NCBI RefSeq assembly: GCF_019351405.1
Contig: NZ_JAHWZX010000008.1
Coordinates: forward strand, 1-64,000
From: Stakelama flava
GTDB taxonomy: Bacteria; Pseudomonadota; Alphaproteobacteria; Sphingomonadales; Sphingomonadaceae
Length of the DNA stretch: 64,000 bases
Direction: 5' to 3'
Positions within the stretch are counted from its first letter, which is position 1, and each line of letters begins with the position of its first letter. The position numbers were made by a program, and so were the translations under genes. Positions 34,915-46,172 of this stretch are shown here, piece after piece. The notes under the pieces were generated by a model. That model did not search any database, was not told where the DNA came from, and saw nothing but the letters and a program-made list of their open reading frames with translations.

Positions 34915-36207
34915 ATGAAAAGGCTTACCCGCCGCCGCGCCCGCGCGCTTATTCGCCGCCATGGACCGCAATCGATGGTCTTTCGCAGGCGAGTCGCCAT
35001 TGGCGGCGGCGCGGTATCGGTGGGCCTCTTCGCGCTGATCTTTGCCAGCGCGGCGGACGAAGCGAGCAGCCTGTTCCTCGATATCGTTCGCGAACATCCC
35101 TATTTGCCGCTGCTGCTGACGCCGCTGGGCTTCGTGGCAATCGCCTATGTCACCAAACATGTCGCGCCCGAAGCGCGCGGATCGGGCATTCCGCAGATCA
35201 TCGCGGCGAAGTCGAATCCATCGGAAGCAGTCAATTCGCTGATGTCGATGCGCACCGCGGCGGTGAAATCGGTGCTGACGCTTGCCGCATTGCTGTGCGG
35301 CGCGTCGGTGGGGCGCGAGGGCCCGACGGTTCAGCTCGCCGCCGGCGTGATGGCCGCGTGGCACCGGCTGATGCAGGCGCCGATGCGCGCGTCGATGGTA
35401 ATCGCCGGGGGCGCGGCGGGCGTGGCGGCGGCGTTCAACACCCCGCTCGCCGGAATCGCCTTCGCGATCGAGGAACTTGCCGCTGCATATGAACAGCGAA
35501 TGACGCTGCTGGTCATGACCGCCATCCTGATTTCGGGCATGGTCGCACAAGGCGTTGCGGGCGATTATATCTATTTCGGCGTCACCGGCGCATCGATGCC
35601 GTTCAAGAGCGCGCTGGTCATCGTGCCGCTGGCGGGCATGGTCGGCGGATTTCTGGGCGGGCTGTTTTCGCGACTGCTGCTGCTCGCCGCACGGGCGGAC
35701 AATACGCCGATGCTGTGGATGCGCCGGAACCCGATGTATGCCGCAGCGATCTGCGGTGCGATCGTCGCGGTGCTGGGCGTGCTGACCAACCTGACCTGGG
35801 GCACCGGCTATGCTCCGGCGCGTGCGATGATCGAAGGCGTGCATGCGCCGTTATGGTTCGGCCTCGCCAAGTTCATCACCACCGCCGCCACCGCGATCGC
35901 CGGCCTTCCCGGCGGCATTTTCGCACCCAGCCTCGCCACCGGGGCGGGGTTCGGCAACCTGCTTCGCTGGGTCTTTCCCGGCGAACCGGCAAGCGCGGTG
36001 GTGCTGGTCGGCATGACCGCCTATTTCACCGGGGTGGTGCGCGCGCCGCTGACCGCGGTGATCATTATCTCTGAAACCACGGTGAGCCGGGGACTGATGC
36101 TGCCGATGCTCGGCGCCGCGCTGATCGCCGACCAGTCGAGCCAGCTGGTTTGCCGCGACCGGCTGTACCACGCGCTGTCGGCGACGTTCACCACGCGCGA
36201 GAGCTGA
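34915..36207 (+). CDS. ClC-family chloride channel/exchanger
   Basis: The 430-residue membrane protein has the chloride-selectivity motifs of ClC proteins: RGSGIPQI, GREGP with the gating glutamate, and GGIFAPSLATGAGFGN. A second acidic pair in FAIEELAA occupies the place of the intracellular proton glutamate of E. coli ClcA. Both glutamates being present favours a proton/chloride exchanger rather than a passive channel. Its length fits the core fold without CBS domains. Likely roles are acid resistance or ion balance. Confidence 0.92.
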   Translation: MKRLTRRRARALIRRHGPQSMVFRRRVAIGGGAVSVGLFALIFASAADEASSLFLDIVREHPYLPLLLTPLGFVAIAYVTKHVAPEARGSGIPQIIAAKSNPSEAVNSLMSMRTAAVKSVLTLAALLCGASVGREGPTVQLAAGVMAAWHRLMQAPMRASMVIAGGAAGVAAAFNTPLAGIAFAIEELAAAYEQRMTLLVMTAILISGMVAQGVAGDYIYFGVTGASMPFKSALVIVPLAGMVGGFLGGLFSRLLLLAARADNTPMLWMRRNPMYAAAICGAIVAVLGVLTNLTWGTGYAPARAMIEGVHAPLWFGLAKFITTAATAIAGLPGGIFAPSLATGAGFGNLLRWVFPGEPASAVVLVGMTAYFTGVVRAPLTAVIIISETTVSRGLMLPMLGAALIADQSSQLVCRDRLYHALSATFTTRES

Positions 36208-36543
36208 TCAACAGCTCGGTTTTGCGGCCGTGCGATATCTCACATTCACTGTCGTCTTGCCGTCATTGCGATCAAGCATGACGAACATCATGAGTTCGGG
36301 TTTGTGAACGAACGATAACGGTCGGAAATCCGGTATTGCGGGGTTGCGAGACGTTGTCATCGTAGCGTGCGCAGATTTCCCCTCTGCCTCGTAGAACGCT
36401 TCTACCTCATCTTCTGGATCGCGCGTAATGAGGCTATATCGCGTATAACAACGCTCATGCCCGACAGCGGAGATAAATGTCGCATTCGGATAGGGCGCGC
36501 CAAATCCGGCGGTAGCTGATGCGGTACTGAGCAGGGCATTCAT
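36208..36543 (-). CDS. Hypothetical 111-aa protein of lower GC
   Basis: The frame starts at ATG 36543 (AAGG ribosome site 12 bases before it) and ends directly against the ClC stop codon. The product begins MNALLSTASATAGFGAPYPN and contains LITRDPEDEVEAFYEAEG, a pattern like small domains where a 'decomposed pair' strand-helix unit is followed by beta strands (LMMFVMLDRNDGKTTVNVRY). It has no clear signal peptide or membrane helix. Base composition looks visibly lower in GC than its neighbours, a hint of transfer or relaxed constraint. It may be a truncated exported protein that lost its leader. No family recognised. Confidence 0.55.
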   Translation of the reverse strand: MNALLSTASATAGFGAPYPNATFISAVGHERCYTRYSLITRDPEDEVEAFYEAEGKSAHATMTTSRNPAIPDFRPLSFVHKPELMMFVMLDRNDGKTTVNVRYRTAAKPSC

Positions 36544-36600
36544 CGAGCGAGACCTTCCCAGAGATCAGAACATCAGAATAGATATCTATCGCTTATCCAG

Positions 36601-37785
36601 TCAACGAAGCGCCTTGATTGCCGGGGTGTCGAGGCAATGGAGCAATTCTTCACGATTTGCGGGACTGGCTTGTGGCGGCGCGTCGCCCAAGGGAATCTCA
36701 ACGCTCTCGCCGATCGGTATCGTGGTGAACGCATCCCCCGTCCCGGCGCATTGCGACACGGCATTCAGCAGTCGCGGCGGCGTCAGATACCCTTCCCGGG
36801 AGAGACGGAACGTGCCCCAGTGAATGCCGATCGCGTGCGCGGCATGGAGCCGCTGAAAAATACGCATCGCATCCAGCGGGCCGACATGGCTGCCGCTTTC
36901 CATCTGTCCCTCGACGAAGCGGAAGGCGCCGATGGGAATCAACGCCAGCCGGATCGGGCCGTAGGCGGCGGCTTCGCCCGGCCATTTCCCGTCGCCGAAA
37001 CCGGTATCCCCCGCGAAATACAGGTTGCCGCCGGGCAGGCGGACGACGAATCCCGACCATAGCGCCCGGTTGCGGTCGGAAAACCAGCGGCTGGTCCAGT
37101 GATGGCCGCGGGTCACCACCACATCGATCCCCCGCTTCACCGATACCGTGCCGCCCCAGTCGCGCGCGACCGCCTTTGCGCCCGACTGCGCGATTACACT
37201 GTCATTGCCGAGCGAAGTAACGATCAGCGGATGATCGCGATTCCACAAGCGTTTCAGCGTCGCCAGATCGAGATGGTCGTAATGGTTGTGGCTGATAAGG
37301 ACGAGGTCGATTTTCGGCAAATCATCGAACGCGATGCCCGGTTGCGCGACGCGGGTCGGTCCCAGGCCTAGCGGTCCCGCCTTCTCGCTCCACACCGGAT
37401 CGGTCAGGATGTTCAGGCCCTGCGTCTGCACCAATACGCTGGCATGCCCGACCCAGGTGACGAGCATTTCGTCACCTGCCACCGTCGCCGGGGGCTTTGC
37501 CTGTGCGACGTCGACATGGTCGGGCCATTCGGGCCGCCCGTCCCTGCCCAGCAGGTAGCGGACCATGAACGCGACGCGCCCTGCCCTGCTTCTTGCCGGC
37601 ATGGGAGGTTCAAATTGCCCCGCCTCGCCGGGGTTGAAGAAGCGCTCTCCATCGAAATGGTCGCTCACCGGACCGCGATAATATACTCGGTCAAGGAAGC
37701 GCGGCACGATCACCACGGCAAGGCAGGCCGCGATGATGGCGAAAAACACCACAAGGGCGATGATACGGATCATAGGTTTTACCAT
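36601..37785 (-). CDS. MBL-fold metallohydrolase (NAPE-PLD-like), membrane-anchored
   Basis: The 394-residue protein starts with a hydrophobic anchor (IIALVVFFAIIAACLAVVIV) and contains the metallo-beta-lactamase fold with the zinc motif HNHYDHLD, plus YFAGDTGFGDG and a C-terminal HWGTF. The subgroup resembles N-acyl-phosphatidylethanolamine phospholipase D and the RomA-type proteins of bacteria. The substrate is not known; lipid-phosphate cleavage is the family guess. It is 17 bp downstream of the SDR gene on the same strand, so the two may be one operon. Confidence 0.88.
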   Translation of the reverse strand: MVKPMIRIIALVVFFAIIAACLAVVIVPRFLDRVYYRGPVSDHFDGERFFNPGEAGQFEPPMPARSRAGRVAFMVRYLLGRDGRPEWPDHVDVAQAKPPATVAGDEMLVTWVGHASVLVQTQGLNILTDPVWSEKAGPLGLGPTRVAQPGIAFDDLPKIDLVLISHNHYDHLDLATLKRLWNRDHPLIVTSLGNDSVIAQSGAKAVARDWGGTVSVKRGIDVVVTRGHHWTSRWFSDRNRALWSGFVVRLPGGNLYFAGDTGFGDGKWPGEAAAYGPIRLALIPIGAFRFVEGQMESGSHVGPLDAMRIFQRLHAAHAIGIHWGTFRLSREGYLTPPRLLNAVSQCAGTGDAFTTIPIGESVEIPLGDAPPQASPANREELLHCLDTPAIKALR

Positions 37786-37802
37786 TCCGGCCGGTCACCC
37801 GG

Positions 37803-38552
37803 TCAGGCCATGGTCAGCCCGCCATCGACGCGATATTCCGATCCCGTCACATAGGCTGCGTCTTCGGAAAGCAGGAAGGTGGCGACGCCCGCAATATCCT
37901 CAGGAGTGCCCAGCCGTCCCAGCGGAACAGCCTGGGCGACCTTCTCCTTATAGCTTTTTTCGGCCTCCTCGCTCATCCCGCCGCGTTCGTGAAACCGGCT
38001 TTCGGTAAGGCCGGGCGTCACCACATTCACGCGGATGCCGCGCGGCGCGAATTCGGTGGCGAGGCTGCGCGCGGCCTGTCGCACCGCCGCCTTCGACGCC
38101 GAATAGACCAGCGTGTCGGCACGACCGCCGCCGACCGTGCCCGAACTGACCAGCAGGATCGCGCCGCCATCCTTCATGCACGGCCCGAGATGCTTCGCCT
38201 GAAGCAGCGGTGCGCGCAGGTTGAGGTCGAAATGATCGTCGATTTCGGTCGCATCGATTTCGCCCAAGGGTTTGAATCGTCCGAACCCGGCGTTGAGGAA
38301 TGCACCGTCCAGTCCCTCCGGCGCGAATTCGCGCACGCACTCGGCCAGCGCCTCGGCCGAATAATGCGCCGACGCATCGTTTTCGATAACCTTCGCCTTG
38401 GGGAGCGCGGCCTGCGCCTCTTCGATATGCTTCTGGCTATGCCCGGTCAGGAGCAGCTTCGCGCCTTCCTCCGAAAGCCGTTTCGCCGTGGCCAGGCCAA
38501 TACCCGAAGTGCCGCCGGTAACAAGAATCTTCCGGCCATCGAAGCGCGCCAT
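37803..38552 (-). CDS. SDR-family NAD(P)-dependent oxidoreductase
   Basis: The 249-residue classical short-chain dehydrogenase has the cofactor motif TGGTSGIG (residues about 11-18), the NAG motif (FLNAGFG), the catalytic serine in VSSGT and the YSASK catalytic pair. There is no acidic residue of the strict NAD type visible after strand 2 (LLLTGHSQKH), so NADP may be preferred. I chose ATG 38552 (MARFDGRK), preceded by GGAGAC; upstream codons extend the frame without a ribosome site. Substrate unknown. Confidence 0.92.
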   Translation of the reverse strand: MARFDGRKILVTGGTSGIGLATAKRLSEEGAKLLLTGHSQKHIEEAQAALPKAKVIENDASAHYSAEALAECVREFAPEGLDGAFLNAGFGRFKPLGEIDATEIDDHFDLNLRAPLLQAKHLGPCMKDGGAILLVSSGTVGGGRADTLVYSASKAAVRQAARSLATEFAPRGIRVNVVTPGLTESRFHERGGMSEEAEKSYKEKVAQAVPLGRLGTPEDIAGVATFLLSEDAAYVTGSEYRVDGGLTMA

Positions 38553-38630
38553 ATTTGTCTCCAACCTGTAACTGTCGAGAGGCATAGCGTTCGGCAGAGG
38601 TGCGAGGTTCCGCTTCGACGGGCCTTTCGC

Positions 38631-40154
38631 TCACACCTTTTCGAGCAGCTTTTCCTTCGCGATTTTGTCGCGCCATACCAGCGGGGCAAGGTGGTGGACC
38701 GACTGCCCCTCGGCATCGACGGCGACCGTTACCGGCATATCCTTCACCTCGAATTCGTAAATCGCCTCCATGCCGAGGTCTTCGAACCCGACGACCTTCG
38801 ATCCCTTGATCGCGCGCGAGACAAGATAGGCGGCACCGCCGACCGCCATCAGATACGCGCTCTTGTGATCGGCGATCGCGTGAATCGCCATCTCGCCGCG
38901 CTCCGCCTTGCCCACCATGGCGAGCAGCCCCTGTTCCAGCATCATGCGCGTGAACTTGTCCATGCGCGTCGCGGTGGTGGGACCGGCCGGGCCGACAATC
39001 TCCTCGCCCACCGGATCGACCGGGCCGACATAATAGATGACGCGGTTTCTGAACGACACGGGAAGTTCCTCGCCCGCGTCGAGCATATCTTTGATCCGCT
39101 TGTGCGCCGCATCGCGGCCGGTGAGCATCTTGCCCGACAACAGAATGCGGTCGCCGTGCGTCCAGCTGGCCACTTCCTCCGGCGTCAGCGTGTCGAGATT
39201 GACGCGCTTCGCCTCGGCAGGCGGCGTCCATTCGACCTTTGGCCAGGCCGACAGGTCGGGCGTCGGCAGATAGCTCGCGCCCGACCCGTCCAGCGTGAAA
39301 TGCGCGTGGCGGGTGGCGGCGCAATTGGGGATCATCGCCACCGGCTTGTTCGCCGCATGGCACGGTGCGTCCATGATCTTCACATCGAGGATGGTCGAAA
39401 GCCCGCCCAGCCCCTGCGCACCGATGCCGAGCGCGTTGACGGCGTCGAAAATGTCGATGCGAAGCTGTTCGATATCGTTCTGCGGCCCCCGCGCCTTCAA
39501 CGGCCCCATGTCGATCGGGTCCATCAGCGATTGCTTGGCGAGTTTGACGCAATGTTCCGCCGTACCGCCAATGCCGATTCCCAGCATCCCCGGCGGGCAC
39601 CAGCCGGCGCCCATTTGCGGGATCATCTCAAGCACCCAGTCGACGATATTGTCGGACGGGTTCATCATCTTGAACTTCGACTTCGCCTCGCTGCCGCCGC
39701 CCTTCGCCGCGACATCGATGCTGACCGTGTTTCCCGGCACCATTTCCACCGATAGAACCGAAGGCGTATTATCCTTTGTATTGCGGCGGGTGAAAGCGGG
39801 GTCGGCGAGCACTGAGGCGCGCAGCTTGTTTTCGGTATTGAGATACGCCTTGCGCACCCCTTCATCGACCACCTGCTGAAGGCTGCGCGACGTATCATCG
39901 AGGCGGCAATCCATCCCCCATTTGACGAAAACGTTGACGATGCCCGTATCCTGACAGATCGGCCGGTGGCCCTGTGCGCACATCCGGCTGTTGGTCAGGA
40001 TCTGCGCGATGGCGTCTTTTGCCGCCGGCGACTTTTCGGCGTCATAGGCTTCGCCTAGCGCGGCGATATAATCCATCGGATGATAATAGGAGATATATTG
40101 CAGCGCGTCGGCGATGCTTTCGATCAGGTCGTCGGTACGGATGGTGACGGTCAT
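38631..40154 (-). CDS. fumA: Fumarate hydratase, class I (iron-sulfur)
   Basis: The 507-residue enzyme belongs to the [4Fe-4S] class I fumarases, which interconvert fumarate and malate in the TCA cycle. Diagnostic segments are SRMCAQGHRPICQDTG and IPNCAATRHAHFTLDGSG, which carry the cluster cysteines, and GPTTATRMDKFTRMMLEQG in the C-terminal domain. The N- and C-terminal domains are fused as in E. coli FumA/FumB. It appears monocistronic, 78 bp before the SDR gene. Together with the odh operon at the right end it is the other TCA-cycle gene here. Confidence 0.95.
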   Translation of the reverse strand: MTVTIRTDDLIESIADALQYISYYHPMDYIAALGEAYDAEKSPAAKDAIAQILTNSRMCAQGHRPICQDTGIVNVFVKWGMDCRLDDTSRSLQQVVDEGVRKAYLNTENKLRASVLADPAFTRRNTKDNTPSVLSVEMVPGNTVSIDVAAKGGGSEAKSKFKMMNPSDNIVDWVLEMIPQMGAGWCPPGMLGIGIGGTAEHCVKLAKQSLMDPIDMGPLKARGPQNDIEQLRIDIFDAVNALGIGAQGLGGLSTILDVKIMDAPCHAANKPVAMIPNCAATRHAHFTLDGSGASYLPTPDLSAWPKVEWTPPAEAKRVNLDTLTPEEVASWTHGDRILLSGKMLTGRDAAHKRIKDMLDAGEELPVSFRNRVIYYVGPVDPVGEEIVGPAGPTTATRMDKFTRMMLEQGLLAMVGKAERGEMAIHAIADHKSAYLMAVGGAAYLVSRAIKGSKVVGFEDLGMEAIYEFEVKDMPVTVAVDAEGQSVHHLAPLVWRDKIAKEKLLEKV

Positions 40155-40294
40155 CGGCTCTCATCGTTCGAAAAAGGGACAGCTTTATGCCGCAATCCAT
40201 ATGCCGGCGCGATGGCGCGGCCAAGCCCTGCCGGTTTCGGCTGCGGGATGGTCCGTAAACGCTTTGTGAAGCGATCGCCCGCTATTCCCCCGGC

Positions 40295-42364
40295 ATGTTC
40301 TCGTCCGCGTCCTCGCTTTCCCGCCTGACGGATGTCTTCCGATCGGGTCGCGGCGGTACCGACGAGGCTTGGTCGCGCGAGGCAGAGCGCGCGCTGCTGC
40401 TGGTGCGCGAATTCGAAGCGCAGGGGTCGGGCTGGTTCTGGCAGACCGATCGCACGGGCAAGCTCGTCTATCTTTCCGAAAAGGTCGCGCGCCTGTTCGA
40501 TCATCCCGACCGCCCGGCGCTGGGCAGCGAACTGACCGACCTGTTTCAGATCGACAGCGAAAACCCCGATTCGGCCCGCACGCTCGGATTCCATCTGAAC
40601 TCGCGTACCGCCTTCGCCAACTATTCGGTTCATGCCATCGGTCAGGCGGGCGAACGCTGGTGGTCGATTTCGGGACGCCCAGTCACCGACGCGATGGGTC
40701 GGTTTCTGGGCTTTGCCGGAAATGGCAGCGACCTTAGCGAACAGCGCCGGTCGGAAGCGGAAATCACACGCCTGGCGCTCTTCGATTCGCTGACCGGCCT
40801 TGCCAACCGGCAGCGTATGCGCCTGTCGCTCGACCAGATATTGTCCGATCAGCACAGCTATCGCACCACCGCGCTGCTGCTTCTCGATCTCGACCGGTTC
40901 AAGGCGGTGAACGACACGCTGGGCCACCAAAGCGGCGACGCGCTGCTCAATCAGGTGGCACAGCGGCTGTCGCGCAGCGTCGGTGACGACGGCCTGGTCG
41001 GGCGGCTGGGCGGTGACGAATTTCAGGTGATCCTGCCCAATGAAGGCAATCGCGACCGGATTTCCACGCTCGCGCGCAGGATTATCGATTCGCTCTCACA
41101 ACCCTATTCGGTGAGCGGATCGGCGATCACGATCGGCTGTTCGATCGGCGCGGCGATCGCGCCCGATGACGGCAGCGATTCGGAAACGCTGATCCGCAAC
41201 GCCGACCTTGCGCTATACGCCGCAAAGGGCGACGGGCGCGGCGTCCATCGCTTCTACCTGCCGGAAATGCTGGCGGGCGCGCAAAGCCGCAAACAGTTGG
41301 AAGACGATCTGCGTGAAGCGTTGCGCGCCGATCAGTTCCATGTCGTCTACCAGCCGGTGGTGAGCACCGAAGCGGCGCAAATTGTCGGCTTCGAAGCGCT
41401 GCTGCGCTGGGATCATCCCAAACGGGGCATGATCTCCCCGGTCGAATTCATCCCGATCGCGGAAGATTGCGGCCTGATCGAATCGATCGGGGAATGGGTG
41501 CTTCGCACCGCCTGCCGCGATGCCGCCAACTGGCCCGGCAATGTCCGGATGGCGGTGAACGTGTCACCGATCCAGTTCGCCAATCCGGCCCTTCCCGCGC
41601 TGGTCACGAACGTGCTTGCATCCACCGGACTTGCACCTGCGCGGCTCGAACTGGAGATAACCGAAAGCGTGTTCGTTGAAGACAGCGACGCCGCCGAACA
41701 CCGGTTCAGAACGCTCAAAGCGCTGGGCGTGCGATTGGCGCTGGACGATTTCGGAACGGGCTATTCCTCGCTCGGCTATCTGAAAAAAGCGCCGTTCGAC
41801 AAGATCAAGATCGACCAGAGCTTCGTTCGCGGGGCAGCCGTTCCGGGCAATCGCAACGCCGCGATCATCCGGGCCATCGTCATGCTCGCCGATACGCTTG
41901 GTATGGAAACCACGGCCGAAGGACTGGAGGTTCAGGACGAGATCGACCTTATCCGCGATCTCGGCTGCAGCCATATCCAGGGCTATGTCTATGGCAAGCC
42001 GATGCGTGCGGAGGAAGCAGCGCGCAGGCTGAAAGAAGGCGGGCCGCTTCAACCCTCGGGCTATCGCATCAGCCGCAGTCCGCGCGTGCGCATGCTGCGC
42101 TGGGCGCGGCTTTCGATCGGCGGGGAAGCGGGTGATGTGCGCATCCGCAACATATCGCGCACCGGCGCGATGGTCGACGGGATCGAATTTCCCGATGGGG
42201 CCGAAGGCACCGACGTGCTGATCGAACTGCTGGAAAACCGCATGTTTCCGGCCAAGCTGCGCTGGGCCAAGGACGGCAGGGCCGGGTTGCAGTTCGAAGC
42301 GAGCTTCGATCTTGCCCAGCTTTCCGCCCAATCCGCCAAGCGCCGCATCGAAAGCGAAGGGTAA
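40295..42364 (+). CDS. PAS-GGDEF-EAL-PilZ cyclic-di-GMP signalling protein
   Basis: The 689-residue soluble protein has an N-terminal PAS-like sensor (about 40-155), a diguanylate cyclase domain with intact GGDEF (residues 239-243), a phosphodiesterase domain with intact EAL (367-369) and downstream motifs (DDFGTGYSSLGYLKKAPFDKIKIDQ), and a C-terminal PilZ-like domain (about 590-680; RWARLSIG, RNISRTGAM). Both catalytic signatures look complete, so activity could be balanced by the PAS domain and by c-di-GMP binding to PilZ. A PilZ domain attached to both enzymes in one protein is less common. Start ATG 40295 has only a weak ribosome site. Confidence 0.93.
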   Translation: MFSSASSLSRLTDVFRSGRGGTDEAWSREAERALLLVREFEAQGSGWFWQTDRTGKLVYLSEKVARLFDHPDRPALGSELTDLFQIDSENPDSARTLGFHLNSRTAFANYSVHAIGQAGERWWSISGRPVTDAMGRFLGFAGNGSDLSEQRRSEAEITRLALFDSLTGLANRQRMRLSLDQILSDQHSYRTTALLLLDLDRFKAVNDTLGHQSGDALLNQVAQRLSRSVGDDGLVGRLGGDEFQVILPNEGNRDRISTLARRIIDSLSQPYSVSGSAITIGCSIGAAIAPDDGSDSETLIRNADLALYAAKGDGRGVHRFYLPEMLAGAQSRKQLEDDLREALRADQFHVVYQPVVSTEAAQIVGFEALLRWDHPKRGMISPVEFIPIAEDCGLIESIGEWVLRTACRDAANWPGNVRMAVNVSPIQFANPALPALVTNVLASTGLAPARLELEITESVFVEDSDAAEHRFRTLKALGVRLALDDFGTGYSSLGYLKKAPFDKIKIDQSFVRGAAVPGNRNAAIIRAIVMLADTLGMETTAEGLEVQDEIDLIRDLGCSHIQGYVYGKPMRAEEAARRLKEGGPLQPSGYRISRSPRVRMLRWARLSIGGEAGDVRIRNISRTGAMVDGIEFPDGAEGTDVLIELLENRMFPAKLRWAKDGRAGLQFEASFDLAQLSAQSAKRRIESEG

Positions 42365-42372
42365 CGCAACGC

Positions 42373-42690
42373 TCAATCCGCCGCTCCACCGAACAACATG
42401 CGCTGCATCCGATCAAGATACGAAAGCCATGCCACGCGCCCGCTATCGGTCAGATGACAGATAGTCTGCGGCCGCCGGTCGCGAAACCGCTTCTCGATCG
42501 CCACATATCCGGCTTCTTCCAGCTTGCGGAGATTGGCGGACAGATTACCGTCGGTCACGCCCGTCTTCTCACGAAGCTGGGTGAAATCGGCGCTTCCCGC
42601 ACCCGACAGAAAGGCCATTACGGCAAGCCGCACCCTGCCGTGGATCACATCGTCGATCGCGCGATAATCGAGCGGCGCTTCGTCAACCAC
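42373..42690 (-). CDS. Winged-helix transcriptional regulator (MarR/ArsR-like, HTH_27 type)
   Basis: The 105-residue single-domain protein has a winged helix (VRLAVMAFLSGAGSADFTQL, REKTGVTDGNLSANLRKLEE, YVAIEKRFRDRRPQTICHLT) of the small DNA-binding family often encoded with membrane proteins. It overlaps the upstream membrane-protein gene by 8 bp and ends just 8 bp from the convergent c-di-GMP gene. It probably regulates its own three-gene operon, which begins with the DUF2141 gene; a palindrome lies upstream of that gene. Confidence 0.87.
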   Translation of the reverse strand: MVDEAPLDYRAIDDVIHGRVRLAVMAFLSGAGSADFTQLREKTGVTDGNLSANLRKLEEAGYVAIEKRFRDRRPQTICHLTDSGRVAWLSYLDRMQRMLFGGAAD

Positions 42691-43312
42691 GCCCGCCCGC
42701 CTCTATCCGCACAAGCGTGATTCCCGGCACGACCGACACGATCAGCACACCCAGCGCCGTTACCGGAAACTGCCAGATCGTCCAGCCCAGCACGACCGAC
42801 AGTAGCGCGAACAGCAGCGACAGCCATATATAAGGCTCCAGCATTCGCTGCGCCGAAGCGACCGCCGCGGTTCGAAGCGCAAGCGCATATACACCAAACA
42901 TAACCGGGGGCAGCATCGCGAACATGCGATAGAAATCGCCGCCCTGCCCCGCCTGCATCCGCAACGTCGCCGTCACGAATATCGCGATTGCAAGAGTCCC
43001 GAGAAACGTTCCGCCGGTACGCCACACCGCACGTTCGATGCGATTTGCCAGATCGTATCCGGCTCCGCGTCCGCGCCCGACAAATCGGCGGGACAGCAAC
43101 GCCGCCGCACCCGTCAATCCGAACCAGATCAGCGCAAAGCTTATCGGTGGCCAGTCTAGCCAGCCCGCCAACACGGCGCCCTGCAATAACGCCGCCGCCG
43201 CGATAACCGCCCCCCACAGGATCAATATCCTGCCGCCGAGCAGCGGAAGCCGCCGCCCCTCTTCCGCCAGTTCGCGCAACCGCGCCAGATCGCGCATCAT
43301 TTCCTCGGCCAT
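42683..43312 (-). CDS. Integral membrane protein, partner of the winged-helix regulator
   Basis: The 209-residue protein has about five hydrophobic helices after a charged N-terminus (MAEEMMRDLARLRELAEEGR), for example LLGGRILILWGAVIAAAALL, FLGTLAIAIFVTATL and VTALGVLIVSVVPGITLV. ATG 43312 follows an ideal AAAGGAGG site; a GTG three bases earlier is less likely. It overlaps the regulator gene by 8 bp. The pairing of a small winged-helix regulator with a membrane protein recurs in bacteria, and the membrane protein may act as its sensor or antagonist. That role is inference. Confidence 0.75.
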   Translation of the reverse strand: MAEEMMRDLARLRELAEEGRRLPLLGGRILILWGAVIAAAALLQGAVLAGWLDWPPISFALIWFGLTGAAALLSRRFVGRGRGAGYDLANRIERAVWRTGGTFLGTLAIAIFVTATLRMQAGQGGDFYRMFAMLPPVMFGVYALALRTAAVASAQRMLEPYIWLSLLFALLSVVLGWTIWQFPVTALGVLIVSVVPGITLVRIEAGGRG

Positions 43313-43371
43313 CACCGCCTCCTTTGCACATACTTGCGCATCCGTTGCATCCGAACAGGCGCGCGATGCGA

Positions 43372-43791
43372 CTAGTGGTTGTAGATCATAGTAACGCTGG
43401 CGGCGGCTCCGCCCGGCGGCACCACCAGCTTCACCTGGTCAAATTGGGGTGTGCCATGAAGGGCGGTGCCGTTGATCATCGCCCAGCCATCGATCGGCCG
43501 GCCGTCTGCCTCCCGGTCGAATTGCTTGTTGCCATTGATATCGTGCCAGACGGCTACCGAATATTCACCCGGAGCGACATTGTTCAGAACTACCTTGTGA
43601 TCGCCGGAATCGGGACGCGAAAGGATCGTCCCGGCCGCACCTGCCTGTTTCATGAACTGATCGCGCGTCTGCAGTGCGACGTACAGGTCGCCCTGCCCCG
43701 CCTTCACTCCGCGCACATCCACCGTCACATCCCCGGCCATGGCCGGAACGGCGGCGCACAAACTTATCGCAGCTATCGCTATACGGATCAT
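43372..43791 (-). CDS. DUF2141 exported protein
   Basis: The 139-residue protein has a signal peptide (MIRIAIAAISLCAAVPAMA) and a beta-sandwich typical of DUF2141 (VTVDVRGVKAGQGDLYVALQ, NVAPGEYSVAVWHDINGNKQ). ATG 43791 is preceded by AAAGGAGG. It is the first gene of an operon with the membrane protein and winged-helix regulator. The domain is common in sphingomonads and in Bacteroidetes, with no proven function. Confidence 0.9.
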   Translation of the reverse strand: MIRIAIAAISLCAAVPAMAGDVTVDVRGVKAGQGDLYVALQTRDQFMKQAGAAGTILSRPDSGDHKVVLNNVAPGEYSVAVWHDINGNKQFDREADGRPIDGWAMINGTALHGTPQFDQVKLVVPPGGAAASVTMIYNH

Positions 43792-43816
43792 ATCAACCTC
43801 CTTTGTCTGTCGAATC

Positions 43817-46023
<2,207 letters not shown>

Positions 46024-46172
46024 TGCTTTTTTGCAACGCAGCATGATTCTTTCGCGATAACGCGCTGAAGGCTGGAACTGTCACCGAAGCTACATAAAAG
46101 AAACGCATCAGCCGCCTCCGACGGCGAAGACGCCGCGTGCTGATCAGGGCACTACTCCAAAAGGGATGAATC

